Shown here one piece after another: positions 1-5,977 of a stretch of DNA of 6,516 bases. Each line of letters begins with the position of its first letter. The stretch's first letter is position 1. Under the pieces are notes generated by a model. The model searched no databases, was not told the origin of the DNA, and saw only the letters and a program-made list of their open reading frames with translations. A program made the translations under genes and the position numbers. This DNA comes from Bacteroidales bacterium. GTDB taxonomy: Bacteria; Bacteroidota; Bacteroidia; Bacteroidales; Muribaculaceae. The stretch is taken from assembly GCA_014800105.1 (NCBI GenBank), contig JAAVGQ010000118.1:1-6516 (forward strand), read 5' to 3'.

Positions 1-304
1 CGATTTTTTCGTCATCAGCTGCAGCTGTAATAGCATTGATGAGATCATTCAAGGGAATTGATTCTTCGGCTGCTCCGGTAAGAGTTTCAAAGATATCATC
101 ATTGGTCGCACGCTCACTAATTGCTCCGTTAAGTTCAATGTGCAAAATTGTATTGTTCTTAAAGGTTAGAGCAACAGTTTGAGAGGTTACTGATTTGGAT
201 ATGACTACGCCTATGAACAATATCCCGAGGATAAACAACAGGATAACAGAGATCCAAATGGCGGCCAGCGAGCCAAGCATTGCGGTGATAAAACGCTTTA
301 ACAT
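1..304 (-). CDS. sppA: Signal peptide peptidase SppA (protease IV, 67K type), N-terminal part only
   Basis: SppA is a membrane-anchored serine protease that degrades signal peptides left in the membrane after protein export. The 101 codons visible start at an ATG (304-302), which encodes MLKRFITAML. A single hydrophobic segment follows at about residues 11-36, rich in I, L, V and F; it is an uncleaved anchor rather than a signal peptide. The soluble part then begins with a stretch resembling the family's first strand: NTILHIELNGAISERAT (residues 51-67), then the LNDLINAITAAADDEKI region (85-101). The pattern 'hydrophobic anchor, then xLxLxGxIxER, then LxxLxxAIxxAxxDxxI' is what Bacteroidota SppA proteins (about 590 residues) show. 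The catalytic Lys and Ser lie beyond the left edge and cannot be checked. The gene has its own promoter (386-416) and lies downstream of the DUF5686 gene on the same strand. Identification rests on the N-terminus alone. Confidence 0.82.
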   Translation of the reverse strand, partial: MLKRFITAMLGSLAAIWISVILLFILGILFIGVVISKSVTSQTVALTFKNNTILHIELNGAISERATNDDIFETLTGAAEESIPLNDLINAITAAADDEKI

Positions 305-471
305 AGCCTATAATGGAAAGTATATTGAACTTTTAGTTTAACTTTAATATTGAGGTGATTCTACTTGAGTCAATCTCGTGATTCACAAAATTAATATTTT
401 AAATAATTTTATCAAAATAACTTAGCAAGTTTGTTAGCTTTTTCATCTCGAAAAATAGCAATTTTAAACTC
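305..471. other. Intergenic region between the DUF5686 gene and sppA
   Basis: These 167 bp are AT-rich and hold the sppA promoter and leader. Near the predicted start site are two 4-1-4 palindromes, GTGATTCAC (378-386) and TTGAGTCAA (365-373). The heptamer GTGATTC occurs at 355-361 and again at 378-384, 23 bp apart. I see no convincing intrinsic terminator for the DUF5686 gene here, so some readthrough into sppA is possible. Confidence 0.5.
386..416 (-). promoter_or_regulatory. Bacteroidota-type promoter of sppA
   Basis: Read on the minus strand, TTTG (416-413) is followed after 19 bp by TAATTTTG (393-386) and then T. This is a full match to the Bacteroidota -33/-7 consensus (TTTG, 19-21 bp, TAnnTTTG). 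Transcription should begin near 382-380, giving a leader of roughly 75-80 nt before the ATG at 304. No Shine-Dalgarno sequence is seen before that ATG. Confidence 0.7.
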
Positions 472-2961
472 CTAAAAGGAAGCGTGAAATGCAATTCTCA
501 CCCCGTTACGGTCAGTAAACGGGATTCCACGGTATGTTACCCTCCACACATAGTCTATCCTCAAGCATCTTAGAATATTATCTATACCTACACTTGCTTC
601 AACATAGGGTGTTTTTTTCATATCAGTACATTTCACAGCTTCAGGGAAAAGAAACAATGCTCTGTTATATTCGGGATTATTTCCTTTATTCAGGGTCCCG
701 TAGTAACCTCGACAACTAATTACCTCCCTAAGTCTTAATTTTTTGAGTAGAGGTAAGTAATTTAGTAAAGCACCATCAGCATTGTATGTCACAAACCATG
801 AGCCATAAGTGTTCGCGATAAATTCCATGGGATTCATGAGAGCAAAGCTTTCAGGTTGAATGGTGTATGAAAGGTTGGCATTCGGAATAAAGAGAGAGGG
901 ATATGGAACCGAACTCCAGGTGTAGCCTCCCTTAATAAGAATATCCAGATGTCCGAACGCCGAGAACCAGAATCGATTCTGTATACTTGCTTCAGTACGA
1001 TTTACCGTAAACTTGTTTCCCAGGACATTACGGGGACCAATAGTGTGTCTGAGTGTAAAAATTGGTGCATCTTTGTTGATGGGAATACGTTCGCTCTTCA
1101 TCTGGTAGAACTTCTCGCCGGGTGCGTATCGCAGTTCGACATTAGTCGTTACTTCGGAATAGTTTCGGAACTTATTCCCTTCTGCAGTTATAAATGGAAG
1201 ATAACGGGTAGATTCCTGTAGTTCATGCTTTAAACTTACGGCAAAAGAGAAATTATTTAAATATTCCCTTGTATATATAAACTCACTCACGCGGTGATAG
1301 GTCATTAAAATATTTTTCATTCGTTTCCACGAAAGGAAGACATTATCACTGTTTGTAAACAGATAATGCTGTCCAAGCATGTCAACGTCATACAGGTGAC
1401 TTACGCGCAGAGAATGTATCGGGAATTCCCTTGAGTGTTCTTTCTTTTCATTAAAAGAATACTCAATCTCGCCACGGTATTTCAGTTTTTTATCCTTGAA
1501 ACCGTATGCAACATATCCGCGGTTAAACCAGTTTTTTGATAGATTGGCAGTTGTCATACCCCCTACTCTAACTCTTAACCCTTCGATAGAGTTAGCACTT
1601 ACGAGCGTATTGAGTGGACCAAAGCTGAATTTGTTATTAGAGCGGGATGTTGGTATGTAACCGTTTATTAACGCTCGAATAACTTGTTCACTCCAATACA
1701 AGACAGGTTTACGTCTGTATGTTTCCATCATAAGCCCAATCTTAGACTCTCCTCCGGTTAACGGTTGTTTTCGTATATCTTCCCAGTTACTATTTTGAGT
1801 CTCAATAATCACGTCAACCGGGATTTTAACGATATTATAATTATGTTTGTATAGCTCTAAATACTTTTGAATGAGAATACTTTGAGTTCCCGGGATCAGA
1901 GAGAGTACTACATCAAGTTGTTCCTTGGTCTTTATACGGGTAGCAGTTGAGTCGAGATTGAAATCTTGTGTAAGATTTAGTTTTTCAACAAAATTCACGT
2001 TAGCTTCCTTCGGTAGCCCCATTTTTACTGATTTAATAAAGAAAGTTGAGTCGCTGACCGCAACTATGAATTTACCGGTAAAGCCATGGGTTGATGATAC
2101 GCGGGGAACGAAACTTAATTCTATATCCATTTTATCGCCCCTCTTTATTGTATCAGTAATATAATATTTATAAAAATCAGGACCAATTGAAGAAAGTGGG
2201 CCTACGAAGCGACTGTTAAGAATATTGATAGTTCCGTCATAAGGATCTATCTCTCGAATAGTTTCAGTAAGAACAGTATGTATCGATGTTTGATCCATAA
2301 ACTCATCGATACCCTCACTGCGTTGCGATATGATGACTTCATCACTGGTATTTGCTGTCCTTTGAACGTGAGATACTTTTTCTTTTAATGAGATAACGAG
2401 AATTTTAGTACTATCGCCCGGAACGGTATCGATAAATTCTTTAAGGAAGAAATGTTTATCTGTGCTGTTTGAGTTATTGAAGGCTTTAATGTTATAAAGT
2501 GAGATTGTAAATTTCTCATACTGGTCGTAAGCGAAATTTACATGTCGAGAAGGTGAATAATCTTTATTGCGTTCCCGTATACTTCTCATTAGTTCAACCG
2601 CGGGATTATTGTGCTTTGAATAGTGTTCTTTTCTTTTTTTGACAACAATTTCATTCAGGTCTATGCCTGATGGCGCAATACGTATTATGTTGTCATTATA
2701 AGAATTAACCGGAACGGTCAAAGTTCGGTAGCCAAGTAGTCGGATTTCGACCGAATCACTACCCGATAGATGATGTATAATTTCAGCTTTACCGTCGTAG
2801 TCGGTTAAAGTTCCCAGTGTTGTGTGTTTGAGGAAAATAGCTGCATTCTCAACTGGTGTCCCAGTTATGGAGTCAAGGACGGTTAATCGCACCTTATTTT
2901 GCGCATGAAGCGAAAATAAGGTTGTCAGGAAAATACCTAATATTATAATCCTTGATTGCAT
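472..2961 (-). CDS. DUF5686 family outer-membrane protein with carboxypeptidase-regulatory-like domain
   Basis: This 829-residue protein begins with a Sec signal peptide (hydrophobic residues 4-18, likely cleavage after LHA at residue 20). Residues about 24-96 form a carboxypeptidase D regulatory-like beta-sandwich, with the usual xVxDSxTGTPVENAAI start, a TLTDYDGKAE turn and a LLGYRT strand near 75-80. The linker LNEIVVKKRKE (102-112) leads to a stretch containing NNPAVELMRSI (118-128), a hallmark of the DUF5686 family. The rest is mostly alternating aromatic and polar beta-strand sequence, and the chain ends in phenylalanine (VRIAFHASF), as outer-membrane barrels do. Length is normal for the family and no frameshift is seen. 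Function is not established; such proteins are common in Bacteroidota envelopes and resemble TonB-dependent receptors at the N-terminus, but no plug domain is seen. The ATG is preferred because a promoter lies just upstream. The gene is divergent from the CYTH gene and upstream of sppA. Confidence 0.88.
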   Translation of the reverse strand: MQSRIIILGIFLTTLFSLHAQNKVRLTVLDSITGTPVENAAIFLKHTTLGTLTDYDGKAEIIHHLSGSDSVEIRLLGYRTLTVPVNSYNDNIIRIAPSGIDLNEIVVKKRKEHYSKHNNPAVELMRSIRERNKDYSPSRHVNFAYDQYEKFTISLYNIKAFNNSNSTDKHFFLKEFIDTVPGDSTKILVISLKEKVSHVQRTANTSDEVIISQRSEGIDEFMDQTSIHTVLTETIREIDPYDGTINILNSRFVGPLSSIGPDFYKYYITDTIKRGDKMDIELSFVPRVSSTHGFTGKFIVAVSDSTFFIKSVKMGLPKEANVNFVEKLNLTQDFNLDSTATRIKTKEQLDVVLSLIPGTQSILIQKYLELYKHNYNIVKIPVDVIIETQNSNWEDIRKQPLTGGESKIGLMMETYRRKPVLYWSEQVIRALINGYIPTSRSNNKFSFGPLNTLVSANSIEGLRVRVGGMTTANLSKNWFNRGYVAYGFKDKKLKYRGEIEYSFNEKKEHSREFPIHSLRVSHLYDVDMLGQHYLFTNSDNVFLSWKRMKNILMTYHRVSEFIYTREYLNNFSFAVSLKHELQESTRYLPFITAEGNKFRNYSEVTTNVELRYAPGEKFYQMKSERIPINKDAPIFTLRHTIGPRNVLGNKFTVNRTEASIQNRFWFSAFGHLDILIKGGYTWSSVPYPSLFIPNANLSYTIQPESFALMNPMEFIANTYGSWFVTYNADGALLNYLPLLKKLRLREVISCRGYYGTLNKGNNPEYNRALFLFPEAVKCTDMKKTPYVEASVGIDNILRCLRIDYVWRVTYRGIPFTDRNGVRIAFHASF

Positions 2962-2986
2962 TACCCCATCAAATTAAGTATATTTG
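2955..2986 (+). promoter_or_regulatory. Promoter of the CYTH gene
   Basis: ATTG (2955-2958), a 20-bp spacer, then TATATTTG (2979-2986) and C give a perfect TAnnTTTGY -7 box. The -33 element lies within the first codons of the divergent DUF5686 gene. The expected start site is about 2990, only three or four bases before the ATG at 2994. This also rules out the in-frame TTG at 2952 as the start, since it lies upstream of the promoter. Confidence 0.65.
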
Positions 2987-3001
2987 CATCATTATGGCAA
3001 A
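2970..3001 (-). promoter_or_regulatory. Probable promoter of the DUF5686 gene, overlapping the CYTH promoter and start
   Basis: On the minus strand TTTG (3001-2998) is followed after exactly 20 bp by TTAATTTG (2977-2970), one mismatch from TAnnTTTG. The -33 element lies inside codons 2-3 of the divergent CYTH gene. Transcription would begin only a few bases before the ATG at 2961, so the mRNA would have almost no leader. Transcription from further upstream, inside the CYTH gene, is the alternative. Confidence 0.5.
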
Positions 3002-3464
3002 AGAAATAGAACGTAAGTTTTTAGTAAAGAATGCTGACTTTAAGAATTGGGCATTTAAGAGTATAGAGATTCAACAAGGATACGTGAGCACGGATCCTGA
3101 ACGGACTGTGCGCGTACGCTTGAAGGATGATAAAGCATTCTTGACGTTGAAAAGCAAGAATATTGGGATAGAGCGCGATGAATGGGAATACCAGATTCCT
3201 GTATCGGACGCTAAAGAGATTCTCGAAAGAATGTGCACTAAGCGTATTCTTAAGACTCGTTATCTCGTGGATTACGAGGGATTAACTTGGGAAATCGATG
3301 AATTCCATGGAAAACTCGATGGGCTTGTTGTTGCAGAGGTTGAATTGCAATCTCCCGACATCCAAATCTCGTTACCTCAATTTATCGGTCGGGAGGTATC
3401 AGACAATCCGTCATATTATAATTCAGCCCTCCTCGACAGGGATTCAGTTGAAGGGCTGATCTGA
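2994..3464 (+). CDS. CYTH domain protein (triphosphate tunnel metalloenzyme), 156 aa
   Basis: CYTH proteins fold into an eight-stranded tunnel that binds a triphosphate with divalent metal; bacterial members hydrolyse inorganic triphosphate or thiamine triphosphate, or act as class IV adenylate cyclases. The signature ExExK is present as EIERK at residues 4-8. It is followed by the basic and acidic tunnel residues in the usual order: RVR (40-42), LTLKSK (50-55), RDEWEY (61-66), KTRYLVD (87-93), WEIDEFHG (99-106), AEVEL (114-118) and NPSYYNSAL (138-146). At 156 residues it is the short, single-domain bacterial form, without a C-terminal CHAD domain. By analogy with characterised short members, inorganic triphosphatase is more likely than cyclase, but the substrate cannot be read from the sequence. 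The ATG start gives the conserved MAKEIERKF N-terminus. It is cytoplasmic, with no signal peptide. It diverges from the DUF5686 gene and converges on rlmD. Confidence 0.9.
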   Translation: MAKEIERKFLVKNADFKNWAFKSIEIQQGYVSTDPERTVRVRLKDDKAFLTLKSKNIGIERDEWEYQIPVSDAKEILERMCTKRILKTRYLVDYEGLTWEIDEFHGKLDGLVVAEVELQSPDIQISLPQFIGREVSDNPSYYNSALLDRDSVEGLI

Positions 3465-3477
3465 GACGTTTTATTTT
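3423..3477 (+). terminator. Possible terminator hairpin in the 3' end of the CYTH gene
   Basis: TCAGCCCT (3423-3430) and AGGGCTGA (3452-3459) form a perfect 8-bp stem with a 21-base loop inside the last codons of the CYTH gene. A T-rich run (3469-3477) follows, but about 9 bases beyond the stem. On the minus strand the same hairpin is followed at once by ATTATAATAT, so it could also stop rlmD transcripts. The long loop and displaced T run make this weak. It is reported because the two convergent genes leave only 6 bp for a conventional terminator. Confidence 0.3.
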
Positions 3478-4880
3478 AGTTTCAGTTTAACCACGTTTTC
3501 AACGTGGTGAGTATGAGGAAACATATCAACCGGCTGCACATCGATAACCTTATATTTTGCATCCAGTAAAGCTAAGTCACGAGCCTGCGTAGCCGGGTTG
3601 CAGCTAACGTATACTATTACCTCAGGCTGAGCATTAAGAATAACGTTAACGACGTTTTCGTGCATTCCGGCACGAGGAGGATCTACAATCATTACATCAG
3701 GTCGGCCGTGCTTTTCGATGAAATCGTCAGTGAGCACATCCTTCATATCGCCGGCATAGAAAAGTGTGTTGTTGATACCGTTGGCCTCTGAGTTAAGTTT
3801 AGCATCGGCAATAGCATCTTCAACATATTCGATTCCGATAACCTTGCGAGCATTGCGAGCAACAAAGTTGGCAATTGTGCCAGTTCCGGTATAGAGGTCG
3901 TAAACGAGTTCATTGCCGGTTAACCCAGCCATATCTCTTGCTACGGAATAGAGCTTATAGGCCTGGCGGGAGTTGGTTTGATAGAATGATTTGGGCCCGA
4001 TACGGAATCTGAGACCTTCCATATTCTCCTCAATATATTCCTTGCCCGAATGAAGGAGAATATCCTGATCAGCAATCGAATCATTTACTTTCAGGTTGAT
4101 TACATACATGAGTGATGTAATCTCCGGGAAATTTTCACGTATTGCGTCAAGCACCTTTTTGATTTCCTCCTTGTTATCCTCGCCAAAAGAAACTACAACC
4201 ATGGTTTCCCCTGTTGTGAGAGTACGAATCATCATGGTGCGCAATAAACCTACATTATTCCTGATATCATAGAATGAGATGCCGTTTTGAATAGCGAACT
4301 CTTTTGTAAAGTTACGTATGCGGTTTCCGAGGTCGTCCTGAAGATGACATTTGTGGATGTCAAGAACTTTATCGAAAGCTCCGGGAATATGGAAGCCTGC
4401 AGCGTCACGGCAATCGAACACCTCGCCACTATTTAACTGTTCATAGGTGAGCCATTTCTTGTTAGAGAAAGTGTACTCCATCTTGTTGCGATAAGAGTAA
4501 ATTTCTTCAGAACCAAGCGTTGGACGAATCTCTGGTAACTCAACCTTGGCGATACGAGTCAATGCGTCACTCACTTGTTTCCGTTTCCATTCAAGTTGCT
4601 TCTTGTAAGGCAGATGCTGCCAACGGCAACCGCCACAAATGCCGAAGTGTTCACACACCGGTTCTACACGGTCTGGTGACGGTTTGACGAGGCGCACGAT
4701 GTGTCCCTCAGCATATGAATGTTTTTTTCTGTCAAGTTTGACATCGGCAATATCCCCGGGAGCTCCATAAGGGATGAAGACTACCAGGTCGTTGACACGG
4801 GCCAAGCTATTACCCTCAGCTGCAACTGAGGTTATTTCTATATTTTCAAGAACGGGTAATTCTTTACGTTTACGAGCCAT
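3471..4880 (-). CDS. rlmD: 23S rRNA (uracil-5-)-methyltransferase RlmD (RumA type)
   Basis: RlmD uses S-adenosylmethionine to make 5-methyluridine in 23S rRNA (U1939 in E. coli). The 469-residue product has an N-terminal TRAM RNA-binding domain (about 10-68). The four iron-sulfur cysteines follow: C76, C82 and C85 in CEHFGICGGC, and C178 in HKCHLQ. The methyltransferase fold has its SAM-binding loop at DLYTGTGTIANFV (328-340), VDPPRAG at 399-405, the catalytic cysteine C427 in YVSCNPAT, and the general base E461 in THHVEN. All key residues are present, so the enzyme should be active. Bacteroidota and Firmicutes have several paralogues of this family, some acting at U747 (RlmC/RlmCD), so the exact target uridine is inferred. 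The ATG at 4880 gives MARKRKELPV. An in-frame TTG at 4904 is rejected because it forms part of the -7 promoter box. Its stop is 6 bp from that of the convergent CYTH gene. Confidence 0.9.
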   Translation of the reverse strand: MARKRKELPVLENIEITSVAAEGNSLARVNDLVVFIPYGAPGDIADVKLDRKKHSYAEGHIVRLVKPSPDRVEPVCEHFGICGGCRWQHLPYKKQLEWKRKQVSDALTRIAKVELPEIRPTLGSEEIYSYRNKMEYTFSNKKWLTYEQLNSGEVFDCRDAAGFHIPGAFDKVLDIHKCHLQDDLGNRIRNFTKEFAIQNGISFYDIRNNVGLLRTMMIRTLTTGETMVVVSFGEDNKEEIKKVLDAIRENFPEITSLMYVINLKVNDSIADQDILLHSGKEYIEENMEGLRFRIGPKSFYQTNSRQAYKLYSVARDMAGLTGNELVYDLYTGTGTIANFVARNARKVIGIEYVEDAIADAKLNSEANGINNTLFYAGDMKDVLTDDFIEKHGRPDVMIVDPPRAGMHENVVNVILNAQPEVIVYVSCNPATQARDLALLDAKYKVIDVQPVDMFPHTHHVENVVKLKLK

Positions 4881-4901
4881 AAGAAAAGTAGTTTTATCCC
4901 G

Positions 4902-4933
4902 CAAAGTTAAGAAAATACATAAATATCCGCAAC
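4902..4933 (-). promoter_or_regulatory. Promoter of rlmD
   Basis: On the minus strand GTTG (4933-4930), a 20-bp spacer and TAACTTTG (4909-4902) followed by C match the Bacteroidota -33/-7 consensus, with a perfect -7 box. The start site should lie near 4897, giving a leader of about 17 nt to the ATG at 4880. No Shine-Dalgarno sequence is seen in it. Confidence 0.7.
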
Positions 4934-4952
4934 CCTAAATTCTATAACCCCT

Positions 4953-4964
4953 TTACAATTGTAA
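4953..4964. repeat. 12-bp perfect palindrome TTACAATTGTAA
   Basis: This perfect palindrome lies about 55 bp upstream of the predicted rlmD start site. A related copy, ATACAATTATAA (5049-5060, 10 of 12 positions identical), lies upstream of the DUF1349 promoter, and the half-site TTGTAA occurs again at 5079-5084 over that promoter's -33 element. It may be a binding site for a dimeric regulator, but AT-rich palindromes of this size can arise by chance. Confidence 0.35.
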
Positions 4965-4995
4965 TCATCAACGAATACTTGTTTTCAATAGCTAC

Positions 4996-5013
4996 TTATC
5001 TACTCATAGATAA
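4996..5013. repeat. 18-bp inverted repeat (7-bp arms, 4-bp centre)
   Basis: TTATCTA and TAGATAA are perfect inverted arms around CTCA. The site sits mid-way in the divergent rlmD/DUF1349 intergenic region, outside both predicted core promoters, at about -100 relative to each start site. There is no T run after it in either direction, so an operator is more plausible than a terminator. No known regulator is recognised. Confidence 0.4.
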
Positions 5014-5077
5014 AACGTAAATTCTGCTTTTGGGTGAGACCAGGTAAAATACAATTATAAAATGGTTATTTTTAATC

Positions 5078-5109
5078 ATTGTAAGGTTTATCCTAACTAC
5101 TTAACTTTG
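5078..5109 (+). promoter_or_regulatory. Promoter of the DUF1349 gene
   Basis: ATTG (5078-5081), a 20-bp spacer and TAACTTTG (5102-5109) followed by C match the Bacteroidota consensus, with the same -7 sequence as the rlmD promoter. The start site should be near 5113, giving an AT-rich leader of about 28 nt without a Shine-Dalgarno sequence. Confidence 0.72.
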
Positions 5110-5140
5110 CAACATAAAATAATTTAATGGTCATATAGTA

Positions 5141-5794
5141 ATGAAAACTCGATTTATATTAGCTTCAGCTATCACATTTTTCGCTAACGTTGCTTCGGCA
5201 CAATCTCTCGAAAAAATGAACTGGTTCAATGAACCGGAAAACTGGACAATTAATGGAGGTAAACTCACAATGGATGTTACCCCTAACAGTGACTACTGGC
5301 GTATCTCTCATTATGGATTCACTGTCGATGATGCTCCTTTTTATTATGCCGAGTATGGTGGCGAATTTGAAGCAAAGGTAAAAATCTCAGGTGACTACAA
5401 AGTTCGCTTCGACCAGGCCGGAATGATGATTCGCCTCAATCATGAGAATTATATCAAAACCGGCATTGAATTTGTTGACGGAAAGTATAACCTCAGCACA
5501 GTGGTTACACACAAGACATCAGACTGGAGCGTTATTGCTCTTGACAAGTCAGTTGACTTCATTTGGATTAAAGCGGTACGTCGTCTTGATGCAATCGAAA
5601 TATTCTACTCTTTTGATGACAAGGAATACCACATGATGAGGAATGCGTGGATTGAGGCTAATCATCCCGTAAGGATCGGAATGTTTGCCGCATGTCCTGA
5701 CGGGAACGGATTCAAGGCCACCTTCTCTGATTTCAAGGTTACTCATCTCCCTGACAAGGTAAGAAGTGAATGGTTAAAGAATAATGCTGAATAA
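5141..5794 (+). CDS. Secreted DUF1349 domain protein (concanavalin A-like fold)
   Basis: The 217-residue product starts with a clear Sec signal peptide: a short basic start (MKTR), a hydrophobic core, and likely cleavage after ASA at residue 20, leaving a mature N-terminus at QSLEKMNW. Nearly all the mature protein is a DUF1349 domain. This is a beta-jelly-roll of the concanavalin A-like lectin/glucanase superfamily; the related COG carries the name 'regulation of enolase protein 1' from a yeast member. Family landmarks are WFNEPENWTINGG (28-40), DQAGMMIRL (91-99), the KTGIEFVDGKYNLSTVVT stretch (106-123) with SDWS (127-130), and RIGMFAACPDGNGFKATFSDFKV (168-190). No lipobox cysteine follows the signal peptide, so the protein is expected in the periplasm or outside the cell. 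The fold suggests carbohydrate binding, but no catalytic motif can be named and function is unknown. It is transcribed alone, from its own promoter to a strong terminator. Confidence 0.88.
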   Translation: MKTRFILASAITFFANVASAQSLEKMNWFNEPENWTINGGKLTMDVTPNSDYWRISHYGFTVDDAPFYYAEYGGEFEAKVKISGDYKVRFDQAGMMIRLNHENYIKTGIEFVDGKYNLSTVVTHKTSDWSVIALDKSVDFIWIKAVRRLDAIEIFYSFDDKEYHMMRNAWIEANHPVRIGMFAACPDGNGFKATFSDFKVTHLPDKVRSEWLKNNAE

Positions 5795-5836
5795 TCATAA
5801 AAGTACACTGATAGAAATCTTCCTCTAACCATAGCT

Positions 5837-5884
5837 GAGGTTGCTCGAAGACTACACAATCTTCAGCAACCTCCTTTATTTTTT
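5837..5884 (+). terminator. Rho-independent terminator of the DUF1349 gene
   Basis: GAGGTTGCT (5837-5845) pairs with AGCAACCTC (5865-5873), and above a single bulged C (5846) GAAGA (5847-5851) pairs with TCTTC (5860-5864). The result is a 14-bp stem with an 8-base loop. The T-rich run CTTTATTTTTT (5874-5884) follows directly. It lies 42 bp after the stop codon and insulates the DUF2130 gene from readthrough. Confidence 0.9.
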
Positions 5885-5911
5885 CTTGTCGCGAAATATC
5901 ACGATAGAAAA

Positions 5912-5942
5912 TGTGATTTATGTCCGCATTTTTTTATCTTTG
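5912..5942 (+). promoter_or_regulatory. Promoter of the DUF2130 gene
   Basis: TATCTTTG (5935-5942) followed by T is a perfect -7 box. The best -33 candidate is TGTG (5912-5915) with a 19-bp spacer, matching three of four positions. Transcription should begin near 5946, about 30 nt before the ATG. An inverted pair, ATCAC (5898-5902) and GTGAT (5913-5917), overlaps the -33 element. Confidence 0.6.
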
Positions 5943-5977
5943 TAATGTGAGGATAAAACCAGCCTCATCTTATTCAT

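Larger units (their letters stand above)
4881..5140. other. Divergent intergenic region between rlmD and the DUF1349 gene
   Basis: These 260 bp are strongly AT-rich and contain the rlmD promoter at the left, the DUF1349 promoter at the right, and the palindromes at 4953-4964 and 4996-5013 between them. I see no open reading frame with coding character, no tRNA and no recognisable riboswitch. About 140 bp between the two core promoters is otherwise unassigned. Confidence 0.6.

Noticed and set aside
502..523. CCCGTT/AACGGG inverted repeat near the end of the DUF5686 gene, considered as its terminator
   Set aside because: The stem is only 6 bp, lies about 30 nt before the stop codon, and is not followed by a T run on the minus strand.
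534..719. 61-codon plus-strand open frame antisense to the DUF5686 3' end
   Set aside because: It overlaps conserved barrel-end codons on the minus strand and shows no independent coding signal.
949..1221. 90-codon plus-strand open frame antisense to the DUF5686 gene
   Set aside because: It lies wholly inside a well-supported coding region, has no family resemblance or promoter, and its composition is that of an antisense shadow.
1925..2164. 79-codon plus-strand open frame antisense to the DUF5686 gene
   Set aside because: It is a shadow of the real gene on the other strand, with no promoter or recognisable product.
3490..3508. Perfect 8-bp stem with 3-base loop, considered as a terminator
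   Set aside because: No T run follows on either strand, and the bases encode the conserved HVENVV stretch carrying the catalytic Glu of RlmD, so protein conservation may explain the sequence.
5442..5746. Small open frames on both strands within the DUF1349 gene
   Set aside because: They overlap the most conserved part of the DUF1349 domain and have no start-site signals.
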